64,000 bases of DNA from Gemmobacter denitrificans (GCF_036964905.1 NZ_JBALHR010000002.1:248001-312000); one strand, 5' to 3'; counted from the stretch's first letter, positions 42,472-51,174 are shown. The notes: a model not told the origin generated them from the letters alone. Made by a program: numbers and translations.

Positions 42472-43221
42472 ATGTTTCCGATCCGTGACCATAACCCTTC
42501 GGGGCGCACCGCATATGTCACCTGGGCGCTGATTGCGGCCAATGTGGTGATCTTTCTGGCCTACTGGCTGCCACTGTCCGGGGATGAACAGGCTCTGGGC
42601 CAGTTCTTCCTGACCTGGGGGCTGGTGCCCGCCGACCTGACCCAGGGCGGGGCTGTGGGGGGGCTGGTGACCTCGATGTTCCTGCATGGCGGCTGGATGC
42701 ATCTGGCGGGTAACATGCTGTTCCTGTGGATCTTCGGCGACAATCTGGAAGATACGCTGGGACATCTGGGCTTTGCGCTGTTCTATCTGGTCAGCGGTCT
42801 GGGCGCGGCGGCCTTGCAGGTGGCGATGGACCCGGGATCCCCCATTCCCATGGTTGGCGCGTCCGGCGCGATTGCCGGGGTGATGGGCGGCTATATCCTG
42901 CTGTTCCCCAAGGCGCGGGTCGATGTGCTGGTGATCTTTCTGATCTTCTTTCGCATCTTCGCCATTCCGGCCTGGATCGTGCTGGGCCTGTGGTTTGCGC
43001 TGCAGATCGGTGGCGGGCTGGCCACGCCCACCGATGCGGGCGGTGTGGCCTATTGGGCGCATGCGGGCGGGTTTGTGACCGGCCTGCTGCTGGCCTTGCG
43101 GGCCTGGGCGCGGCGCGGTGGAACCGGCTTCTGGGCCCGGACGGAAGGCCATCCGGCCCATGCCCCGGCGCAATATCGTTTCGATGCGTCGCGCGTGCCG
43201 GTGGTGCGCCGCCGCCGCTGA
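42472..43221 (+). CDS. Rhomboid family intramembrane serine protease
   Basis: A 249-aa protein with about six membrane helices. The catalytic Ser lies in VGASGAIAGVMGGY and the His in YWAHAGGFVTGLL; the TSMFLHGGWMHLAGNMLFLW block with its conserved HxxxN is present, as is the EDTLGHLGF loop. These enzymes cut transmembrane segments; natural substrates in alphaproteobacteria are largely unknown. It ends in a short Arg-rich cytoplasmic tail (VPVVRRRR). Confidence 0.93.
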   Translation: MFPIRDHNPSGRTAYVTWALIAANVVIFLAYWLPLSGDEQALGQFFLTWGLVPADLTQGGAVGGLVTSMFLHGGWMHLAGNMLFLWIFGDNLEDTLGHLGFALFYLVSGLGAAALQVAMDPGSPIPMVGASGAIAGVMGGYILLFPKARVDVLVIFLIFFRIFAIPAWIVLGLWFALQIGGGLATPTDAGGVAYWAHAGGFVTGLLLALRAWARRGGTGFWARTEGHPAHAPAQYRFDASRVPVVRRRR

Positions 43222-43267
43222 TCGGCAAGGCAGACGGTTTCAGACCTGGGTTTTCCGAAAAAGGGGG

Positions 43268-43302
43268 GCGGGCCTTGGGGGCATCGAGCCCCCTCGGCCC
43301 GC
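43268..43302 (-). terminator. Two-tier hairpin between rhomboid and IMPase genes
   Basis: GCGGGCC and GGCCCGC flank an inner GGGGGC-ATCGA-GCCCCC stem with a TT/TC internal loop. On the minus strand the hairpin is followed by CCCCC then TTTTT. Part of it (43276-43301) is repeated at the meaB 3' end. Confidence 0.6.
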
Positions 43303-43369
43303 ATTGCCATGGGATGCGGGCCGTGCAGTTTCCCGGCGCGGCAACGGCGCGCGGGCGAAGCTGCGGGCG

Positions 43370-44158
43370 TTATTCGCCGCGGATGATCTTGCGGAACGGC
43401 TCGAACAGCGGGTCATTGGCACAGATCACCGCGCCCTTTTCCAGCGGATCGTCGCCCTCGCGGATGGCCGAGATCATGCCGCCCGCCTCTTTCACCAGAA
43501 GCACACCGGCCGCGATGTCCCAGATGTTCAGGGCGCGTTCCCAATAGCCATCGTAGCGACCCGCCGCCACATAGGCCAGATCAAGCGAGGCGGCCCCCCA
43601 ACGGCGCACGCCCGCGCAGACCGGCATCAGCCGAGCCAGATCCTGCAGGGTGGCGGGCAGCGGCCCGCGTCCGGCAAAGGGCACGCCGGTGGCAAAGATC
43701 GCCTCGTGCATGTGGCGGCGGCCCGACACGCGCAGGCGCTTGTCGTTCATCCAGGCGCCTGCGCCCTTTTCGGCCCAGTACAATTCGTCCTTCGCGGCAT
43801 CGAAGATCACGCCCGAGACGATTTCGCCCTTGTGTTCCAGCGCGATGGAAATGGCCCAATGCGGCAGACCGTGCAGGAAGTTGGTCGTGCCATCCAGCGG
43901 ATCGACGATCCAGCGGCGGGTCGGGTCGGCGCCCGCTGTCTCGCCGCCTTCCTCGCCGACAAAGCCATAGGTCGGGCGCGCGCCCATCAGCTCTTCGCGG
44001 ATGATGCGTTCCGCCTCGCGGTCGGCCTTCGAGACGAAGTCCCCCGGCCCCTTGGCCGAAACCTGAAGGTTTTCGACTTCGCGGAAATCCTTTACCAGGC
44101 TGCGGCCTGCCTTGCGGGCGGCCTTCATCATCACGTTCAGATTGGCGCTGCCCTGCAT
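43370..44158 (-). CDS. suhB: Inositol-1-monophosphatase family (SuhB-like)
   Basis: A 262-aa Mg-dependent phosphatase. Metal-site motifs are KGPGDFVSKADREAE, FVGEEGGE, WIVDPLDGTTNFLHGLP and WDIAAGVLLVKEAGG, all expected residues present. E. coli SuhB also acts in rRNA antitermination with NusA; whether this one does is unknown. The ATG at 44158 is preferred over a TTG eight codons upstream. It is divergent from PPK2. Confidence 0.93.
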   Translation of the reverse strand: MQGSANLNVMMKAARKAGRSLVKDFREVENLQVSAKGPGDFVSKADREAERIIREELMGARPTYGFVGEEGGETAGADPTRRWIVDPLDGTTNFLHGLPHWAISIALEHKGEIVSGVIFDAAKDELYWAEKGAGAWMNDKRLRVSGRRHMHEAIFATGVPFAGRGPLPATLQDLARLMPVCAGVRRWGAASLDLAYVAAGRYDGYWERALNIWDIAAGVLLVKEAGGMISAIREGDDPLEKGAVICANDPLFEPFRKIIRGE

Positions 44159-44320
44159 CCGCTGCGTCCTTCGTTCCAACATTCCGGCTGTTCAAGGCGC
44201 GGCTTCTACCGCGATTGGCGGGGATTGTGAAGGGGTGGGGCGCAGACCCGTGCCGAAAGCTGCCTGTCGCAAAAACTTCATCGCTTTGTGGTCTGTCGGG
44301 GCCGAACGCAGGAGGCCGCG

Positions 44321-45253
44321 ATGAATGATGATCTGACCCCCGAATCCCAGGAAATGCCGGGTCGCGACTGGCTGGCGGCTGAACTGGCCGATGCCCTGGA
44401 TGAGGAATACGAACTGGAACTGGAAGATGTCGCGCTCTCGGCCGAGATTGCGCGCATCTACAAGGACCGCCACCCGGATGCCCTGGATCGCGCGACCTAT
44501 ATGCATGCGCTGATCCGCCTGCAATCCGAGCTTATCAAGCTGCAGGATTGGGTGGTGCATAACCGCCAGAAGGTCGTGGTGATCTTTGAAGGCCGCGACA
44601 GTGCCGGGAAGGGTGGCGTCATCAAGCGCATTGCCCAGCGGCTCAACCCTCGTGTGGTGCGCACCGTCGCGCTGCCCGCCCCGACCGAGCGGGAACGCGG
44701 CCAGTGGTATTTCCAGCGCTATGTGCCGCATCTGCCGGCTGCCGGGGAAATCGTGCTGTTCGACCGAAGCTGGTACAACCGTGCCGGGGTGGAACGGGTG
44801 ATGGGTTTCGCGACCGAGGATCAGGTCGAGGAATTCTTTCGCGACGTGCCGGAATTCGAACGGATGCTGGTGCGTTCGGGGATCAAGGTGGTGAAATACT
44901 GGTTCTCCATCACCGATGAAGAACAGCAGTTCCGCTTTCTCATGCGCATCCACGATCCGATGAAACAGTGGAAACTGTCACCGATGGACCTGCAAAGCCG
45001 GGTCCGGTGGGAACAATACACCAAGGCCAAGGAAGATATGTTCGAACGCACGAACATCCACGAAGCGCCGTGGTACATCGTGGAAGGCAATGACAAGAAG
45101 CGGGCGCGGCTGAACTGCATCGACCATTTCCTGAGCCTGATGCCCTATGGCCCGGTGCCGCATGAGGAAATCGTGCTGCCGGACCGCGTGTTCAACCCCG
45201 ATTACGAACGCGCCACCCTGCCCCCCGAACTGTATGTGCCTTCAAAGTACTGA
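44321..45253 (+). CDS. ppk2: Polyphosphate kinase 2
   Basis: A 310-aa PPK2 enzyme using polyphosphate to phosphorylate nucleotides. Walker A is FEGRDSAGKGGVIKRI, Walker B FDRSWYNRAGVERVMGF, and the lid region is EFERMLVRSGIKVVKYWFSI. A class I one-domain form; the acidic N-terminal 50 residues (ADALDEEYELELEDVA) precede the kinase core. GGAGG is 6 bases before the ATG at 44321. It is followed by a G/C-rich terminator. Confidence 0.94.
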   Translation: MNDDLTPESQEMPGRDWLAAELADALDEEYELELEDVALSAEIARIYKDRHPDALDRATYMHALIRLQSELIKLQDWVVHNRQKVVVIFEGRDSAGKGGVIKRIAQRLNPRVVRTVALPAPTERERGQWYFQRYVPHLPAAGEIVLFDRSWYNRAGVERVMGFATEDQVEEFFRDVPEFERMLVRSGIKVVKYWFSITDEEQQFRFLMRIHDPMKQWKLSPMDLQSRVRWEQYTKAKEDMFERTNIHEAPWYIVEGNDKKRARLNCIDHFLSLMPYGPVPHEEIVLPDRVFNPDYERATLPPELYVPSKY

Positions 45254-45270
45254 TCCCTGTCGCGGGCGTT

Positions 45271-45303
45271 CCCCCTGATCCTTCGGGGCAGGGGGGCCTT
45301 TTC
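45271..45303 (+). terminator. Terminator after ppk2
   Basis: Stem CCCCCTG/CAGGGGG with an 11-base loop followed by GCCTTTTC, between the convergent ppk2 and RTX genes. Confidence 0.6.
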
Positions 45304-45314
45304 GGGGGCGCCGG

Positions 45315-46262
45315 TCAGAGCAGGAAGTCAGCCGCAGTGATGGCCGTAACACCGACAAGGCCGATATGCATGTCGGCCTGACCGTCGCCATTCACGTCCA
45401 GTTCCAGCAGCATCCCATCCTGCAGGCGTTCGGCGCGCAATTGGCCCTGGCGGCCCCCAAACTCTTGTCCGCCGATGAAGCTGAAGGCCTGATTTCCGGC
45501 GATCCCGCTGGCCGCGTCGATCGGGCGCAGATCAATCCGGTCCCCCTCGCGGCTGGAGAAATCAAGGATCAGGTCCGTGAATTCCGCATCCACCACGGCA
45601 TCCTGCACGCTGCGGAACACGAATCTGTCAGCCCCGCCGCGCCCGGCCATCTGATCAAAGCCACCGGCCGCTTCCAGCACGTTGGCCCCATTGGTGCCGC
45701 CGATCACGTCATCGGAATTGGTGCCGATCACGTTTTCAATTCCTCGGACTGTTTCGATCCGATTGGCGCCTGTCAGGGTTTGCCCGGCCAGCAGATCGAC
45801 CGTGACGCCGCCGCGCCCGGGATCGTCATTGCGGGGTTGATAGCTGATCGTGTCGGTCCCTTTGCCCCCGATGAAGGTGTTCTGCTGCCCGAAAGAGAAG
45901 AAGCGGTCATTCCCGCTGCCACCGTCGTACACGCTTTTGAAGGTGGTCACGATGATCCGGTCATTGCCAGCCCCGCCCAGCACGGTATCTGCGCGTTCGG
46001 TGGCAAAGCTGCCAAAGCCCTCGCCAATATAGGTATCGTTGCCGGAACCGAGCCGGATCACGCTGCCATCTTCTTTCAGGCTGTGGATGATGTCATTGCC
46101 GAGGCCCGCAAAGACAGAGTTGCGGCCACCGAAATCGTCGTCGCGGTCCAGAAAGACCCGGTCGTCGCCTGCGCCCATGAACAGGGTCAATTCCGTGTTC
46201 TGGAAGGAATTGCCTTGGGTGAATGTGTCATTTGCAGAGCTGAAGCGGATCGTGCGGCCCAT
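45315..46262 (-). CDS. Second RTX-type calcium-binding protein
   Basis: A 315-aa acidic protein made almost entirely of beta-roll-like repeats: MGAGDDRVFLD, AGLGNDIIHS, GGAGNDRIIV, GGSGNDRFFS, then GGRGGADRFVFRS and a C-terminal DLILDFSSREGDRIDL segment characteristic of type I secreted RTX proteins. The repeats are less regular than in the 28-30 kb protein. It has no N-terminal effector domain, so it may be purely structural. No secretion genes are adjacent. Confidence 0.85.
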   Translation of the reverse strand: MGRTIRFSSANDTFTQGNSFQNTELTLFMGAGDDRVFLDRDDDFGGRNSVFAGLGNDIIHSLKEDGSVIRLGSGNDTYIGEGFGSFATERADTVLGGAGNDRIIVTTFKSVYDGGSGNDRFFSFGQQNTFIGGKGTDTISYQPRNDDPGRGGVTVDLLAGQTLTGANRIETVRGIENVIGTNSDDVIGGTNGANVLEAAGGFDQMAGRGGADRFVFRSVQDAVVDAEFTDLILDFSSREGDRIDLRPIDAASGIAGNQAFSFIGGQEFGGRQGQLRAERLQDGMLLELDVNGDGQADMHIGLVGVTAITAADFLL

Positions 46263-46350
46263 CGGGGTGTCTCCTGTTGGCTGATGGGCAGAAGATACCC
46301 GTCGCTGATCTGTGCATCTGTTCCCCGGGTAACACGTTCAGGCGGCCGTG

Positions 46351-47253
46351 TCAGTGCCGCTGCAACTTCACCGCCTCGGTGCGGACCAGACGCAGGAAAT
46401 GCGCCATGAAGGGGTGCAGCGCGTCTTCGTCGCGGGTGGCGGCATACATGCGTTTGGTCACATTGCCCGCCAGCGGGCGCAGCACATAGTCGGGATTGTC
46501 GCGCACATCGCGCATCACCCAATCGGGCAGCACCGATACGCCGCGGTTCGATCCGACCAGCATCAGGATCACCGCCGTCAGTTCCGCCTGACGATGGGCG
46601 CGTGGCTCTACCCGGGCGGGGGTCAGCATTTCGGTAAAGACGTCAAGCCGGTCGCGCCCGACCGGATAGGTGATGAGGGTCTGATCGGCGAAATCCTCGG
46701 CCACCACCTGCGTCTTGCGGGCAATCGGGTTCTGCGCCGCAGCGACAAGGGTCGGGTGATAGTCGAACAACGCATTGAAGGTGATGCCCGGCAGGTTCGA
46801 CGGGTTGGAGGTGATCACCAGATCGACCTCTTCGCGGTCCAGCGCCGGAAAGGCATCGAAAGCCAGACCGGCACGGATATCCACATCCACATCCGGCCAG
46901 GCGTGGCGGAATTTCTCCAGCACCGGGAACAGCCAGTCATAACAGGCATGACATTCCAGCGTGATATGCAGCCGACCGGTCTTGCCGGTTTGCAGCGCCC
47001 GAAACTCGGCCTCCAGCGCCTCGATCTCGGGCAGGACGCGATCTGCCACCCGCAACATGCGCTGCCCGGCTGCCGACAGTTTCAGCGGTTTGGAGCGCCG
47101 CACGAACAGCTCCACCCCGGCCTGATCTTCCAGCCCCTTCACCTGATGGCTCAGCGCCGACTGGGTCATGTTCAGCAGATCGGCAGCACGCGCCAGCCCC
47201 CCACATTCATGGATGGCGCGGATCGTGCGCAGGTGGCGCAATTCGAAATACAT
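46351..47253 (-). CDS. metR: LysR-type regulator MetR
   Basis: A 300-aa LysR protein. The HTH is LRHLRTIRAIHECGGLARAA followed by LNMTQSALSHQVKGLE; the effector domain has ECHACYDWLFPVLEKF and LITYPVGRDRLDVF, both close to E. coli MetR. MetR activates methionine-pathway genes with homocysteine as effector. It is divergent from metF with a 90-base gap holding two MetR-like boxes, one overlapping its own start codon, which suggests autoregulation. Confidence 0.92.
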   Translation of the reverse strand: MYFELRHLRTIRAIHECGGLARAADLLNMTQSALSHQVKGLEDQAGVELFVRRSKPLKLSAAGQRMLRVADRVLPEIEALEAEFRALQTGKTGRLHITLECHACYDWLFPVLEKFRHAWPDVDVDIRAGLAFDAFPALDREEVDLVITSNPSNLPGITFNALFDYHPTLVAAAQNPIARKTQVVAEDFADQTLITYPVGRDRLDVFTEMLTPARVEPRAHRQAELTAVILMLVGSNRGVSVLPDWVMRDVRDNPDYVLRPLAGNVTKRMYAATRDEDALHPFMAHFLRLVRTEAVKLQRH

Positions 47254-47265
47254 GAGCAACCTTCA
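47253..47265. promoter_or_regulatory. MetR-like box 1 (TGAG-N5-TTCA)
   Basis: TGAGCAACCTTCA differs by one base from the E. coli MetR consensus TGAA-N5-TTCA and lies at the metR start codon; it is inside a larger CATGA-N7-TCATG inverted repeat. Confidence 0.6.
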
Positions 47266-47283
47266 TGTTGATCTTGAGAATTA

Positions 47284-47296
47284 TGAATTTGTCTCA
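47284..47296. promoter_or_regulatory. MetR-like box 2 (TGAA-N5-CTCA)
   Basis: TGAATTTGTCTCA, one mismatch to the MetR consensus; its centre is 31 bases (about three helical turns) from that of box 1. Confidence 0.5.
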
Positions 47297-47343
47297 CATG
47301 CGGATTTCCGGCACAAGAGGGCATCGGAAACAGGAGCCGACCC

Positions 47344-48210
47344 ATGACTGCACCGCGCATCTCGTTCGAATTCTTCCCGCCCCAGACGCTCGATGCGTCG
47401 TTCAAGCTGTGGGAAACGGTGCAGATGCTGGCGCCGCTGGCACCGGAATTCGTGTCGGTCACCTATGGCGCGGGCGGCACCACCCGCAAGCTGACGCAGG
47501 ATGCGGTCACGACGATTGCCAAGAATACCGGGCTGCGGGTCGCGGCGCATCTGACCTGCGTTGACGCGACCCGGGCCGAAACGCTGGAGATCGCCAATGC
47601 CTATGCCGAGGCGGGGATCACCGATATCGTGGCCCTGCGCGGCGATGCGCCCAAGGGTGCCGCCCGCTTCACTCCCCATCCTGATGGCTTTGCCCATAGC
47701 GTGGACCTGATCGAGGCGCTGGCTGCTACCGGCAAGTTCACCCTGCGCGTCGGGGCCTATCCCGAACCGCACCCCGATGCCGCCGATACGCTGCAGGATG
47801 TGCGCTGGCTGAAACGCAAGATTGATGCCGGTGCCAGTGCCGCGCTGACCCAGTTCTTTTTCGAACCCGAAACCTTCCTGCGTTTCCGCGATCTTTGCGC
47901 GAAGGAAGGCATCACGGCCCCGATCATCCCCGGCATCCTGCCGATTGAAAATTTTGCAGGCGTCAAGAAATTCGCGGCCCGCTGCGGTGCGCAGGTGCCG
48001 CAATGGCTGGATGATGCCTTTACTGTGGCCAAGCGCGACGGGCGCGAAGACCTGCTGTCGGTCGCGCTCTGCACCGAACTGTGCGACACGCTGATTTCCG
48101 AAGGGGTGGAGGATCTGCATTTCTACACCCTGAACCGCCCGCATCTGACGCGCGACGTTTGCCACGCGCTTGACATCACTCCCGAGGTGGCGCTGGAAAA
48201 GGTCGCCTGA
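47344..48210 (+). CDS. metF: 5,10-methylenetetrahydrofolate reductase
   Basis: Makes 5-methyl-THF for methionine synthesis. A 288-aa flavoenzyme TIM barrel: ISFEFFPPQT with the catalytic Glu at the start, VSVTYGAGG, AHLTCVDATR, DIVALRGDAP, and AALTQFFFEPETFLRF. Full length for the bacterial form. The ATG at 47344 follows GGAG. Regulation by the divergent MetR is expected; no SAM riboswitch was seen in the 90-base leader. A strong terminator follows. Confidence 0.96.
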   Translation: MTAPRISFEFFPPQTLDASFKLWETVQMLAPLAPEFVSVTYGAGGTTRKLTQDAVTTIAKNTGLRVAAHLTCVDATRAETLEIANAYAEAGITDIVALRGDAPKGAARFTPHPDGFAHSVDLIEALAATGKFTLRVGAYPEPHPDAADTLQDVRWLKRKIDAGASAALTQFFFEPETFLRFRDLCAKEGITAPIIPGILPIENFAGVKKFAARCGAQVPQWLDDAFTVAKRDGREDLLSVALCTELCDTLISEGVEDLHFYTLNRPHLTRDVCHALDITPEVALEKVA

Positions 48211-48230
48211 CCGACCATTCCGGCAAACTT

Positions 48231-48266
48231 GCGCCCGACCCCAGAGGAGGGGGCCGGGCGCTTTTT
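48231..48266 (+). terminator. Intrinsic terminator of metF
   Basis: Stem GCGCCCG/CGGGCGC with an inner ACCCC/GGGGG pairing, followed by TTTTT. Confidence 0.85.
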
Positions 48267-48278
48267 CCTTGTGTGCGT

Positions 48279-48875
48279 TCAGGCCATGCGCCGCAGTTGC
48301 CAGCCGCCGCGCAGCATCAGCAGACCGATGGTCGCCACCAGATAGATCAGCGGTTCCAAGGCCCAGGCCTTGGTCAGCCAGACGAAATGCAGCGCCGCCA
48401 GCAGTACGGCGGGATAGGTCAGCAGGTGCAACCGCCGCCAATCGGCCCCCAGCTTGCGGACCGAAGTGTTGTTCGAGGTTGCAGCCAGCGGCAGCAGCAA
48501 CACAAAGGCCAGCATGCCCAGAATGATATAGGGCCGCTTCAACAGATCGGCGGCGATCTCGGCCCAGCGGAACTGCAGATCCAGCGCCAACCAGACCGCC
48601 AGATGCAGGCTGGCATAGGCAAAGGCCAAGAGCCCGATGGCGCGGCGAAAACGGATCAGGTTCAAACCGGTCAGGCGGCGCAGCGGGGTGATGGCCAGCC
48701 CCGCCACCAGAAACTGCAACGCCCATTCCCCCAGCCGGTGTTCCAGCACCTTCACCGGATCGACACCAAGCCCCCCGGTCAGGGCCTGCCAGATCAGAAC
48801 CGCCGCCGGGATTGCGCCCAGCAGATAAATCGCACCGGGCGGAATACGGCGCAGGCCGTGGTTGACCCTGTCCAT
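48279..48875 (-). CDS. msrQ: MsrQ, haem-binding membrane subunit of the MsrPQ system
   Basis: A 198-aa protein with about six membrane helices and the ferric-reductase-like fold. Haem-ligand histidines are likely in ASLHLAVWLAL and LHLLTYPAVLLAALHFVWL; the LAITPLRRLTGLNLIRFRRAIGLLAF block is diagnostic. MsrQ passes quinol or FMN-derived electrons to MsrP. Its ATG overlaps the msrP stop as TGATG, so the two are coupled. Confidence 0.94.
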   Translation of the reverse strand: MDRVNHGLRRIPPGAIYLLGAIPAAVLIWQALTGGLGVDPVKVLEHRLGEWALQFLVAGLAITPLRRLTGLNLIRFRRAIGLLAFAYASLHLAVWLALDLQFRWAEIAADLLKRPYIILGMLAFVLLLPLAATSNNTSVRKLGADWRRLHLLTYPAVLLAALHFVWLTKAWALEPLIYLVATIGLLMLRGGWQLRRMA

Positions 48876-49798
48876 CAGTAATCCACCGCCAGATCCTGCC
48901 CTTTGTAGAGATCGGCCACGAACTCCTCATATCCGTTGAACATCAGCGTATCGACGCGCGGCGCGAACAGCCCGCCGCCCACCCGCCGCTCGGACGCCTG
49001 CGACCAGCGCGGGTGATCGACCTTCGGGTTCACATTGGCATAGAACCCATATTCGGCGGGTTGCAGGCCCTGCCATGTGGTGGTGGGCTGGGTGTCGGTC
49101 AGCGTGATGCGGACCAGCGATTTCGCCGATTTGAACCCGTATTTCCATGGCACCACGAGCCGCAAGGGCGCGCCATTCTGATTGGGCAGGGTTTCGCCAT
49201 AAAGTCCGGTGGCCATCAGGGTCAGCGGATGCATCGCCTCGTCCAGCCGCAGCCCTTCGCGATAGGGGAAATTCAGCAATCCAGCTGCCACACCCGGCAT
49301 TTCTTCGGGGCGTGCCAGCGATTCAAAGGCCACGAACCGTGCGCCCGATTGCACGCCGACCTTGTCAAGGATCGCCGCCAGCGGCACCCCGTTCCACGGA
49401 ATGACCATCGACCAGGCCTCGACACAGCGGAAGCGGTAGATGCGGTCCTCGATTGTCAGCCCCGCCAGCAGGTCTTCCAGCGCATAGGTGCCGGGGCGTT
49501 CGACCAGCCCGTCGATCTGCACGGCCCAGGGGCTGGTGGTCAGCCCGCCTGCCAGCCGGGCCGGGTCTTCCTTGCCAAATCCGAATTCATAGAAGTTGTT
49601 GTAAGAGGTGATGTCTTCCAGGGAATTCGGCGGCAGATCGGTGCTGTAGGGGCCAGCGGCCTGGGCAGGCCGGCCTGCTGTCAACGCAATGGCCCCCATC
49701 CCGGCCAAAAGCGACCGCCGGTTGAGCCAGAGCGCGCGTGGGGTCACATCGGCGGGCTGAAGACCAAAGGTCCGGGTGGTGCGGTTGTTCTGTGCCAT
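48875..49798 (-). CDS. msrP: MsrP, periplasmic molybdenum methionine-sulfoxide reductase
   Basis: Repairs oxidised methionines in periplasmic proteins. 307 aa with a Tat signal: NRRSLLAGMGAIALTAG carries the twin arginine (about residues 27-28), cleavage after AQA. The Moco ligand Cys is in RFRCVEAWSMVIPWNG; VVPWKYGFKSAKSLV and GFYANVNPKVDHPRWSQA follow. It is a soluble partner of MsrQ. Direct repeats in its upstream region (49820-49892) may bind a regulator. Confidence 0.95.
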   Translation of the reverse strand: MAQNNRTTRTFGLQPADVTPRALWLNRRSLLAGMGAIALTAGRPAQAAGPYSTDLPPNSLEDITSYNNFYEFGFGKEDPARLAGGLTTSPWAVQIDGLVERPGTYALEDLLAGLTIEDRIYRFRCVEAWSMVIPWNGVPLAAILDKVGVQSGARFVAFESLARPEEMPGVAAGLLNFPYREGLRLDEAMHPLTLMATGLYGETLPNQNGAPLRLVVPWKYGFKSAKSLVRITLTDTQPTTTWQGLQPAEYGFYANVNPKVDHPRWSQASERRVGGGLFAPRVDTLMFNGYEEFVADLYKGQDLAVDY

Positions 49799-49819
49799 GG
49801 GGGCCTCGCTTGCTGCGCT

Positions 49820-49892
49820 GTCACATTCCATTTCGCGCGGCGGGGCGGGGTTGCTACATCACGATTGCGTCAGGCGCAGTCACATTTCGCGC
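49820..49892. promoter_or_regulatory. Direct repeats upstream of msrPQ
   Basis: GTCACATT followed by TTCGCGC occurs twice: 49820-49838 (4-base gap) and 49879-49892 (overlapping by one T). The two sit in the promoter region of msrPQ on the minus strand. Confidence 0.45.
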
Positions 49893-49973
49893 AGCCTGTG
49901 CACAGCGCCGGGGGGCAGAAGTGATCTCGCCCCCCGAACGATCATTGTCAGATCGGCCACTGCAGCGCAGGAT

Positions 49974-50186
49974 CTAGCCACCTGCGGCTTGCTGGCGCCG
50001 GAATTCGGTCACCGGCACTCCGCCGATGCCCCAATCTTCCAGCGCCACTTCGTCAATGACGACAAACGTCGTGGCGGGCGACTTGTTCAGCACATCGACC
50101 AACACATTCGTGACGCCTGCAATCAGCCGGGCCTTCTGTTCGGGGGTTACGCCTTCGCGGGTCACCTTGATGTTCACATATGGCAT
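49974..50186 (-). CDS. 4-oxalocrotonate tautomerase-like protein
   Basis: A 70-aa member of the tautomerase superfamily. Removal of the initiator Met would expose the catalytic Pro1 (MPYVNIKVTREGVTPEQKARL). It has the family's beta-alpha-beta length and the ATTFVVIDEVALEDWGIGG segment common in small tautomerases. Natural substrate unknown. The start at 50186 is required by the Pro1 mechanism. It is the last gene of a three-gene operon with an NTF2-like protein and a flavodoxin-like reductase, 11 bases from the former. Confidence 0.9.
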   Translation of the reverse strand: MPYVNIKVTREGVTPEQKARLIAGVTNVLVDVLNKSPATTFVVIDEVALEDWGIGGVPVTEFRRQQAAGG

Positions 50187-50197
50187 GAGGGGCTCGT

Positions 50198-50602
50198 TCA
50201 GTCGGTCAGTGTGTAACGGTGAAAGACCTTGGCGATGATCTGCCAGCGGCCGTCGATCCGGATCAGGGTCAGCAGGTCGATGAAGCCATGCGGCGCGATG
50301 GCGCATTCAACGCGGGCCAGTGCGGTGACCGGCCCGGCCAGTTCTATTCCGATGATCCGATCCTGCCGCGGCAGGTTGCTGTCAGCCGGGGCAGGGCGGG
50401 CGGCGACGATCGGCAGATACTCGGCCATCGTCCGGATCAGCAGCGTTCCATCACTGGCGCAGGCATAGGTGGCTGCCGGGTGAAAGACCCGGGCCAGCCG
50501 TTCGGTATCGCTGCGGTATAGCCCGTCGAAATAGGTGCCTAGCACCGCCGAAATCTCGGCAAGGCTGCGCGCATCTGCCGGAGCGCTGTGCGAGGGCATC
50601 AT
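50198..50602 (-). CDS. NTF2/SnoaL-like protein
   Basis: A 134-aa protein with the cone-like NTF2 fold pattern: AEISAVLGTYFDGLYRSD, LARVFHPAATYACAS and a C-terminal FIDLLTLIRIDGRWQIIAKVF. It resembles the putative lumazine-binding or SnoaL-like enzymes and binding proteins. No certain catalytic residues can be named. Its start overlaps the flavodoxin stop, so it is translationally coupled and probably acts on the same small molecule. Confidence 0.8.
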   Translation of the reverse strand: MMPSHSAPADARSLAEISAVLGTYFDGLYRSDTERLARVFHPAATYACASDGTLLIRTMAEYLPIVAARPAPADSNLPRQDRIIGIELAGPVTALARVECAIAPHGFIDLLTLIRIDGRWQIIAKVFHRYTLTD

Positions 50603-51174
50603 GCAGCCCTCGCGTCGGGTGACCAGCGCAGCGCGGCCTCGGCCACGCGTCGGCCCAGATGGGCGGCGGTCTCACGGTCGGCGCGGGGCGGGGCCTGTTC
50701 GGGGCCGACATCGGCATTCGATTGCGCCATTGCCCCGAGAAAACCTGCCAGACGGTTCAGATCCTCGGGCGAACCCTGGCTGGTGTGATTGCCGGGCAGA
50801 AGCCCTAGGCCAACCCAGACCATCCCGTGCTGCATGGCAAACAGCGACAGCATCTGCAGAACGGCCAGCTTGTCGCCGTTCATTCCGGCCGAGTTGGTGA
50901 AACCGGCTCCGATCTTGTCCTTCCAGCGCTGATCGGCCCACCGCCCGGATGTCGCATCCATGAAGGCCTTGAACGCGGCAGAAGGCCCGGCCATGTAGGT
51001 GGGCGTGCCGAAGATCAGCGCTTGCGCCGCATCAAGAAAATCCCACTGCGCCTCGATATCTTCCACCGCGACCAGCCGCACCTCGACGCCCGGAAGGCTG
51101 GCGCCGCGCGCCACGGCCTCGGCTTGAACCCGGGTATGGCCGTAGCCCGAATGATAGATCACCGCGATTTTCAT
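50599..51174 (-). CDS. WrbA/flavodoxin-like NAD(P)H:quinone reductase
   Basis: A 191-aa flavoprotein. The FMN phosphate loop is YHSGYGHTRVQAEAVARGA (residues 7-25); the second FMN loop is FGTPTYMAGPSAAFKAFMD, and SAGMNGDKLAVLQMLSL follows, as in WrbA-like proteins. It should reduce quinones by two electrons. It is the first gene of the operon with the NTF2-like and tautomerase genes, and is divergent from the HxlR regulator across a 150-base region holding two inverted repeats. Confidence 0.88.
   Translation of the reverse strand: MKIAVIYHSGYGHTRVQAEAVARGASLPGVEVRLVAVEDIEAQWDFLDAAQALIFGTPTYMAGPSAAFKAFMDATSGRWADQRWKDKIGAGFTNSAGMNGDKLAVLQMLSLFAMQHGMVWVGLGLLPGNHTSQGSPEDLNRLAGFLGAMAQSNADVGPEQAPPRADRETAAHLGRRVAEAALRWSPDARAA

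Noticed and set aside
47266..47343. SAM riboswitch before metF
   Set aside because: The leader is under 90 bases, mostly occupied by MetR-like boxes, and shows no SAM-II-type core.
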